Assembly (NCBI GenBank): GCA_003116875.1 | Contig: BCKT01000005.1 | Span: 1,426,001-1,490,000 of the forward strand | Direction of reading: 5' to 3' | Origin: Takashimella koratensis | Taxonomy: Eukaryota > Basidiomycota > Tremellomycetes > Trichosporonales > Tetragoniomycetaceae | DNA: 64,000 bases | Part shown: positions 57,685 through 64,000 of the stretch, in pieces | Numbering within the stretch: position 1 is the first letter of the stretch | Layout: each line of letters opens with the position of its first letter | The notes under the pieces: generated by a model | Database searches by the model: none | The model's input: only the letters and a program-made list of their open reading frames with translations | Told to the model about the DNA's origin: nothing | Position numbers and translations under genes: made by a program

Positions 57685-59373
57685 ATGGCGTCCCCTTTCA
57701 TCTACTCTCTCCACGAGTTGCTCTTTCTCCTCTCTCTTCTCCTCCCGGCTGTCTCGTCAACATCGATCAACTACACACTCACCGACACCGACCCGGTCAT
57801 GCAATATTACCCTTCAACCCCTACAGTCGCCTCCTCGGGTTGGAACATCAGCTACTCCTCTTCGTCTTGGTTAACATGGGCGAATGGCACCTACGGCTCG
57901 GGGACTAGCTCCCACTTCTCTACATTAGCCAACGCGATGGTTTCCTTTCAATTCGTTGGGACAGCTATCTACGTATATGGATCTGCAGCACAAGGAGCAG
58001 TGTCTGCTTTAGTCGACGGGGCGTCAGCCACGACACAAGGGACTGAAGGGGGGTTGGTGATGTCCCGAACAGGAATGGATTATGGGCTTCATCAAGTCCA
58101 GCTCAACGTCGCTGCTTCAAGCGGTTTCACCTTCACGGGAATGACATATACCACCGATATCGGTAACGACGGGTAAGTCTTGGCATCTGTCCTAGACGCC
58201 ACGCCCCGGCCCCGGGAGATCATGGTTTTCGAGCCCCCATAATCGTCTATTTGACATTTCACAGCGCAACGATAAGCACCACGGAACTGGATGGAGTTTT
58301 CGGGAATGGGACTGAGAACTCAATAGTCACTTATAACCCATTTGTTTGCGATCCCAACACCGGTGAAGTTGGGGGTCTTGCTCTCCCAAGAATCGATTGT
58401 CGTGGTGGTCAAGTCGTCTTCAGTGTCCCTCAAGGCACTTCAGTAAGCCCCCCAAACTACCACATACAATCTTCCTCTCCCACTGACTCGAGACAGTACC
58501 TCCTCATGTATGGAACGACCAATTACGACCACGGTCAATACTTTATCACCCTCGACCCGGCTCCACCTTACTGGTCCGCCAACCAGACCTATAACTCTGT
58601 TAACAGCTGGATCGGGACAGACGCAGTCATGTTTCTCACACCACTAGATCCGGGAACCCAATATTCCGTAGAATTGAATGCTTGGATCACGGATACCAGT
58701 CCCGGTTGGTTTGGGTTTCAGAAGGCAGAGTTCATTTCGGCGTCCGGGGGGTAAGTGAATTGTTTTCAAAACTCGCGTACCAAACGGTGGCAGGTTCCGA
58801 ATACTAATGCCCCAACTTGTTGCAGCTCTTCCTCATCTTCGACGTCGAACGCCGATGCTTCAAACGCCTCACCTACCTCATCTTCCCTTTCCCTATCTTC
58901 CGGATCTTCCGGCTCTTCCACCGCATCTACCTCCCGCTCCGGCTCTTCCACGTCCTCTTCATCATCCGCCTCTGTCCCTACTCTCGATACCAACGCCTTC
59001 GCGACTTCTCCATCCTCCTCTAAACTCACTACCTCCGGCACTTCTGTCTACACCGCAGGGACGCCCAACCTCTCGCAGGCAGATACGAACCCCGTCATTG
59101 GTGGGTCTTCGGGAGATACGGCCGCCCAGTCAAGTACGGGGATGATCGTAGGCTGTGTCTTCGGGATCATTGTCGCGGTGGGATTGAGTGCGGTGGGGAT
59201 TTGGTGGTGGTGGCGAAGATCAAGACATCGGAAGGACGAAATAAACACGTGAGTTGGGTAAAAAGGGATATGTCGTTTGGTATCGTGCTAACTTTTCCAG
59301 TAGGTTGATATCTGGACCTTTCAGCTCGGAGAGATGGGGAGAACGGTCGTCTGGGTGGACCATGGATAAATAG
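57685..59373 (+). CDS. Cell-surface glycoprotein, single-pass membrane, Ser-rich stalk
   Basis: The ATG at 57685 gives MASPFIYSLHELLFLLSLLL, a signal peptide ending near AVSS. An in-frame ATG at 57631 would extend the N-terminus by 18 residues but hide the signal peptide. Two beta-rich extracellular domains follow (NYTLTDTDPVMQYYPSTPTV with SWLTWANGTYGSG, then SNYDHGQYFITLDPAPP-type sequence), a pattern common in basidiomycete surface proteins of unknown function. Next is a Ser/Thr stalk of about 100 residues, one membrane segment (MIVGCVFGIIVAVGLSAVGI) with a basic stop-transfer (RRSRHRK), and a short tail ending GWTMDK at 59373. About six exons; roughly 500 residues. Likely O-glycosylated and sensory or adhesive, but that is inference. 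Confidence 0.78.
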
Positions 59374-59566
59374 GCCGTTGGCTTGACTTTTTAGTGGTTG
59401 TAGTTACACAATTTTGGTGGTATGTGTCTTCTTCTTCTCTATATCTTTTCTTTCAGATACGTGGGTATGCATCCGGGAACATTCAACCAACGATTACTTT
59501 CGAAATCACTTGATCACCGCTTTCTCTTCGCTCATAAGCTGCATGTATAAATAGACAACGTTACCT

Positions 59567-60364
59567 CTATGACAGAAGCTCGTTCATTCGCTCGCTTTCT
59601 GCTTTCGCAAGCGACATCAACCAGATTTGCCTGTCCGGTCTTGACAGAGGGAACTCTTTGTCTCCTCCCCATTCTTGAAGCTCTTTCACACAGCTTTCAA
59701 GCTGATCCTTGGACTCTGGTTGCATACTCCCCCCAAGCGACACAATGAACAGGGTGAGAACGTCGAGCATGCTTCCGACTTCAGTGGGGAGCTCTTCGCG
59801 TCCGGGGAGCCTAGCCAGTACCGGCGCGGTCATCTTCCAAGCTGAGCTAGAAGACTTCTCGTCGATGCTCTGCTGGACTGCATTATACCACTCTCTGGAC
59901 TGTGGAGTCGATGGACTGCTCGCTGATGGGACAAAGAGGACTTGCTTGACAGTTCCCATCCCCATCACGAAGGGCGCCACTTTATGCCCCGCCCAGGTCT
60001 GACAAACACTGTCAACGGTTTCCTGATTACCCGGAAGGGGGCTGAAAACTTTGTTATGAATCGTTGTTATCCAAGCTTTCACCTCATCGGTATGGACCCC
60101 TTTGATGTTTTGGAAGCTCTGAGGGTTCCGCTTAAGTCTGCTTTCTAGGATCGGCAAACCTGTCTGCAACGCCCGCAAGACCCTGGTCTTGGCTTGAGAA
60201 GCTTCATCGGTAGTCGATAGCGGGATAAAGGTGCTCCTTGCCTCCAATGAACCTATAAGGTCTGGAATGTTGTCGATCTTGTCCCAGAGGCTTAGAGACA
60301 GCCACGAGTCTACCGACTTCTGAAGTTTATCCGAGATCACGCTGAGTCGTTCCATCGAAGTCAT
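59567..60364 (-). CDS. Tandem-array protein, copy 1 (unrecognised family, 265 aa)
   Basis: Single-exon frame from the ATG at 60364 (MTSMERLSVISDKLQKSV). I do not recognise the family. Shared landmarks with the neighbouring copies are QKSVDSWLSLSLWDKIDNIP near residue 15, TWAGHKVAPFVMGMGTVKQV near 132, SREWYNAVQQSIDEKS near 167, and ELPTEVGSMLDVLTLFIVSL near 200, then a short tail with ESERMNELLS. It looks alpha-helical and soluble, with no signal peptide or cysteine pattern. It is the first of four head-to-tail copies. Confidence 0.8.
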   Translation of the reverse strand: MTSMERLSVISDKLQKSVDSWLSLSLWDKIDNIPDLIGSLEARSTFIPLSTTDEASQAKTRVLRALQTGLPILESRLKRNPQSFQNIKGVHTDEVKAWITTIHNKVFSPLPGNQETVDSVCQTWAGHKVAPFVMGMGTVKQVLFVPSASSPSTPQSREWYNAVQQSIDEKSSSSAWKMTAPVLARLPGREELPTEVGSMLDVLTLFIVSLGGSMQPESKDQLESCVKELQEWGGDKEFPLSRPDRQIWLMSLAKAESERMNELLS

Positions 60365-60887
60365 TGTCTTGTGTACGAAACCGCTAGGTTGTGTCAGAAA
60401 GTGGATCAACATCGGTTCTTTGGTCTACTCGGTATGTCTTTTGTACTCTCGACTCTCGCCTTCGTTACGGTGTGAGGATCCCGACGGCGTTTGAACAGGA
60501 TTTCAGGGTTTCCGACATTTTCCGAGGCTCAGCCGATCCTTTCACAATCCCAGTTCTGCCTCTCGTCTGCCCATCCCCGCGGCTGTCGTAGGATTGTTCG
60601 GCGTCTATGACATCCTTTCATCCCGCTCATGCCAGTCCTACCTCCAACCCAAGCAAGGTGTTGTCTACACTGCTCCCACGTCGCAAGTCGGATAACACTC
60701 TGATTGCGCATTTGGCCCGGCGTGCTCATACTCCGATTGAGCTATCTTCCGACAGGTGTGGTTGGGAAAAGCAATCAAGAGTTGTCATCTTACCAGCAGC
60801 ACGTCGCACCAGGTTCTGATAACTGTCGTGAATACCCCACTATATAGAGATGCTATTATACGAGTAAGAACCATTGTACGAACCCAC

Positions 60888-61757
60888 TCAGCGGCTCATA
60901 ACCCCCACCTCAGATAAGTAAACCTCTCCATCTTCCAAAAGCTTGGTCATCCGCTTGCTTTCCAGCTCCGCAAGTGAGATCAACATCGTTCTGTCGTGCC
61001 AGTTTGACGAGGGGTGTCGGTCCCCTGCCTCCCAGACTCCCAAGTACCACCCATTGCCATCCAGCGACCTATCAGAGTCAGGGTATACCCCTTCCGACAG
61101 GGTGCCGATGAAGACGGTAAGTATATCAAGCATGCTCCCAACTTCGTTCGGGAGTTTTTCGGTTTTCGGTAAAGTAGCGAGCACAGGCGCTACACTTTTC
61201 CACGTGTGAGGGGTAGACTTATCTTCAATTCCCTTTTGAATGGCAGTGTGCCACTGTCCCGCCTCCGAGGTTGACGGACTGTCGGCGGCAGGTGGAGACA
61301 TTAACGTCTTGATTCGTTCCATCGAGGTCACATAAGGCGCAACGATACTTTCCGCCCAATGATCTCCAATGCTCGTTTCAGTCTTCCCATCAGCGGCGTT
61401 TGTCTAGCAAAATGTGTCCAGATCGGATCCGATCCACGACTTGACTATATGGGTCTGAATTCCCTTCCCGTTGAGATCGCACGGCTCAATGTCCCGCAGG
61501 CCGAGTTCTAGGACAGGATGGACCGTTATCAAAGCCAGCATGCTTGTCCTGTTTGGTTCGCTGCTTTCTGCATCCCCCTTGGGATTGGAAAACGCTGCCG
61601 CAGTCGGTGAAAAGGCGAGCAAGTCGGGAAGAGACTCGATCTTCTCCCATAGCGGGAGGGAGAGCCATGAATTGACAGCTTTCTGAAGTTGGGTTGATAT
61701 CAGACTGAAGAATTCCGCCGTGGTCTCCCGAGGTTTGTTTTCGTTTATCAATGACAT
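60888..61757 (-). pseudogene. Tandem-array copy 2 with an in-frame TAG
   Basis: The ATG at 61757 starts MSLINENKPRETTAEFFSLI, and the frame continues to a stop at 60888. It is interrupted at 61404-61406 by TAG (SDLDTFC-stop-TNAADGK). Reading on through the stop stays in frame and keeps the family blocks: QKAVNSWLSLPLWEKIESLP before it, HWAESIVAPYVTSMERIKTL and KLPNEVGSMLDILTVFIGTL after it. Length, ignoring the stop, is about 289 residues. It looks like a recent nonsense mutation, a readthrough gene or a base error. Splicing it out would delete sequence that aligns with the other copies. Confidence 0.75.
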
Positions 61758-62252
61758 GGTGTAGTGTTGAGTTTTGGTTGAGGTAATGATCGAATGCGGC
61801 CAAGTTCTTTGGAGCTCCCCTGGCTTTTTTGTACATTCTCGAGGTTTGGAGACTAGTCGAAGCTGTAGTGAGGATACAGGAGTCAGCGTTTCAGTCTGTG
61901 TGATCCTTTTACGTTCGGGCTCTTTCCTTCTCCGATGCCGGTTCGCACTTTTCTTGACTGTTCACCACCAAGTTTCACGACTTGACTTCCATTCTACGTT
62001 CACTTCCTTTCGATTCTCGGGCTACCTCCGTTTCACGGTTCCGCTCCGTCATGCCCCACATGATCATGGGGTCGACCGGAAAAGATTGACAGGTCAGGCT
62101 TAGTCAAATTCATTGTCCCTATCCGCACCTCGATTACAGTAGCCAAAGCAGGTGAAACCGTTTACAACGACACGATCAGGTGCTCAGGTAGGCCTACGTA
62201 TCGCTGGAGCTGCAAAACGACATCTCACATATGCACATAGCTTGACACGCCT

Positions 62253-63053
62253 TCACTTTGTCTCTAGTGACTCGGACATCCACCTTCTCTCATACTCAGC
62301 GGCAATGCTCAATTTGATCCTGGTGGCGATATCGGACATCGGGAAGGCCTTGGTCTTGTCTCCATCCTTGAAGCTCTCCAAAGCCTTGGAAAGAAGCTCT
62401 GTCGATTCAGGCTGCTGCGTATGGTCTTTTGAGAGGGAACCGATGAATATGGTAAGCACGTCGAGAACGATCCCAACTTCCACAGGGATCTCAGATTGGC
62501 TGGGTAGCTTGGCTATCACAGGGGCTGTAGCCTTCCATGCTGGGATGAAAGTGCTTTCTTCGATGCTCCGCAGGACAGAGTTATGCCATTCCCTTGAGTC
62601 TTTCGTCGACGCACCGTCCGAGGTAGGGGCGGATAGGCACTGTCTGATCGCTCCCATGCCAATTACGAAAGGGGCGACCTTGCTACCCGCCCAAGTCTCT
62701 TGAAGACTCTCAACAGTGAGTTGATTATCCGCACGTGCGCTTATAACTACTCCGTGGATCTTTGTGATCCAATCCTTGACTACCTGGCTTTGAGCCCCTG
62801 GATTTTCAAGAGGCAATGGAGCGTCCTTTTTAATTGAGCGCTCGAGGATAGGCCATCCCTTCTGCATTGCATTCATTGCCGTCACCATTGTTGCATCCGT
62901 ATAGGGTAAGGGAACGAATGTGTTCCGGGTGTCCAACGGCCCCAGGAAATCCGGGAGACTGTCGATCTTGTCCCAGAGCGAGAGCGACAGCCATGTGTTG
63001 ACTGACTTTTGAAGTGCGTCCGTGATGAGGCTGAACTGTTCAACTGTTGTCAT
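62253..63053 (-). CDS. Tandem-array protein, copy 3 (266 aa)
   Basis: Single-exon frame from the ATG at 63053 (MTTVEQFSLITDALQKSV). An upstream in-frame Met at 63092 exists but falls outside the region matched by the other copies. Landmarks: QKSVNTWLSLSLWDKIDSLP, TWAGSKVAPFVIGMGAIRQC, SREWHNSVLRSIEEST, EIPVEVGIVLDVLTIFIGSL and a C-terminal AAEYERRWMSESLETK. It is closest to copy 1 by eye. Function unknown. Confidence 0.8.
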   Translation of the reverse strand: MTTVEQFSLITDALQKSVNTWLSLSLWDKIDSLPDFLGPLDTRNTFVPLPYTDATMVTAMNAMQKGWPILERSIKKDAPLPLENPGAQSQVVKDWITKIHGVVISARADNQLTVESLQETWAGSKVAPFVIGMGAIRQCLSAPTSDGASTKDSREWHNSVLRSIEESTFIPAWKATAPVIAKLPSQSEIPVEVGIVLDVLTIFIGSLSKDHTQQPESTELLSKALESFKDGDKTKAFPMSDIATRIKLSIAAEYERRWMSESLETK

Positions 63054-63679
63054 TGCGAGAAATAGAACGATAAAATTTGGGTAGAAAATCAAAATGACCG
63101 GGGGACGCTCTCTGACTGCTCTTATGCCTGCCTATTATACTCATTGGTGTTTTTTGACGCTCTCAACACTCTCATCCATTCGTACTTCTCAGTGAACTGT
63201 CTGTCCGAGTCTTTCCGAGTCCCACTCCGACACAAAAGACCACTCAATCCCGCTTTGTTTACCGTCAACGGCCTTGTGGGACATCCTTTCCACTCACCAT
63301 TGCCCAACTCCGCTACCTTACTTCGCGAACCACCTCCAATCACGAACAGCCGCCGTGGGGTATCCAGATCCATCCCCGCATCGCCGCCAACAGTGACCAA
63401 AGGAGTGATTGAGCGAAGCCCGATTTGCTGCGATTCATATCTATTCCAGTTAGCAATTGCTCTTTTCAAGGCTGAGGTTTAAATCTCCAGCAGATCTCGC
63501 CGCTAATGAGTCTAGACTGCTCATTTGGCAATTTCGAGTTCACATGAGCGGGCTCAACCTCATATATACCATGATTTAGATGAAATTCTCCACCTATATG
63601 CATCGGTTGGCGCACTGCACTCTATGGTCAACTCCACCCTCTTCACCACCGGAGTATCCAACAGACAGCCATAGAAGCA

Positions 63680-64000
63680 CTACCTGATCATTTTGTCCAA
63701 ACGAGACGTTTCGGACTCTGAACATTCTGTCAACTTCAATCTCCTATCTGCCCCCTCCATGCCGGTACTTTGTTCCCCACACCCCCTCTTCAATTCGATC
63801 AAGCAATCCTGCAACACCCGAGTCGACGACTTATCCTGACCACTGACTGCCCCAACAAGCAACGCCAGCACATCGAGCATGTAGTCGATCTCGTCGGGCC
63901 TATCGGTGGAGGGAAAGGAATCCAAGATAGGCTTGGCGTGTGTCCAGATGAACGAAGGGGATTCCGAACGGATGCCGTCTTCGATGACGTGTTTCCACGT
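63680..64000 (-). CDS. Tandem-array protein, copy 4 (partial, runs off the window)
   Basis: The C-terminal 106 or so residues of a fourth copy end with LTECSESETSRLDKMIR at 63680 and continue open to position 64000. Shared landmarks are TWKHVIEDGIRSESPSFIWT and IDYMLDVLALLVGAVSGQ, which align with the LPxEVGxMLDVLTxFIGxL block of the others. It is more diverged than copies 1 and 3. The start lies beyond the window. Confidence 0.75.
   Translation of the reverse strand, partial: TWKHVIEDGIRSESPSFIWTHAKPILDSFPSTDRPDEIDYMLDVLALLVGAVSGQDKSSTRVLQDCLIELKRGCGEQSTGMEGADRRLKLTECSESETSRLDKMIR

Noticed and set aside
61400..61450. Intron ending TTTTGCTAG that would remove the TAG of array copy 2
   Set aside because: It would delete sequence aligned with the other copies, needs a weak GTCAAG donor, and the other copies are intronless.

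Overview
The window is eukaryotic nuclear DNA from a fungus. Nearly every gene is broken by short spliceosomal introns (about 45-110 nt, GT..AG, with CTGAC/CTAAC-like branch points). Protein content is typical of Basidiomycota: Ser/Thr/Pro-rich proteins, a GT61 glycosyltransferase, GH18, GH28 and GH31 enzymes, Zn-cluster-type regulator parts and a surface protein with a Ser-rich stalk. Moderate GC, compact intergenic gaps and the gene style suggest a Tremellomycetes-like basidiomycete yeast. That placement is inference; there is no rRNA or other marker here.

Layout. 1-1.2 kb: no gene seen. 1.2-3.1 kb (-): disordered Ser/Pro-rich protein with many RRxS sites. 3.1-7.1 kb: long gene-poor stretch. 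7.1-8.6 kb (-): bZIP factor with an AT-hook-like motif. 9.1-21.1 kb: a putative plant-cell-wall sugar cluster, made of a fungal regulator with no visible zinc cluster (-), an alpha-glucoside-type sugar permease (-), a GH28 pectinase-family enzyme (-) and a divergently transcribed GH31 alpha-xylosidase (+) carrying two disabling lesions. 21.4-22.7 kb (-): NAD(P)-binding epimerase-like SDR. 23.7-26.1 kb (+): SAM-like, tail-anchored protein whose third intron contains a run of ambiguous bases. 26.3-27.8 kb (-): gankyrin/Nas6-like proteasome chaperone. 28.1-38.0 kb (-): one giant gene for a roughly 3,150-residue, mostly disordered membrane protein. 39.4-41.5 kb (+): GT61 glycosyltransferase. 41.9-43.9 kb (+): secreted GH18 protein. 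44.1-46.0 kb (+): SET methyltransferase. 46.3-47.8 kb (-): mitochondrial carrier. 48.1-49.6 kb (+): SAP30BP/HCNGP-family protein. 49.9-53.1 kb (-): membrane-anchored copper amine oxidase. 53.6-55.1 kb (+): glutathionyl-hydroquinone reductase. 55.4-56.9 kb (-): peroxisomal-type nucleotide carrier. 57.7-59.4 kb (+): surface glycoprotein. 59.6-64.0 kb (-): tandem array of four paralogues of an unrecognised family, one with an in-frame stop and one cut by the window edge.

How the genes fit together. The 9-21 kb block is the only part that looks like a functional cluster. The permease would import an oligosaccharide, the GH28 and GH31 enzymes lack obvious signal peptides and would act inside the cell, and the adjacent regulator could control them. 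The missing zinc cluster plus the nonsense and frameshift in GH31 suggest the cluster may be decaying, or that the assembly has errors. The most novel items are the giant disordered membrane protein and the tandem paralogue family. Exon boundaries were inferred by eye from splice motifs and frame continuity, so multi-exon genes are given as whole spans.
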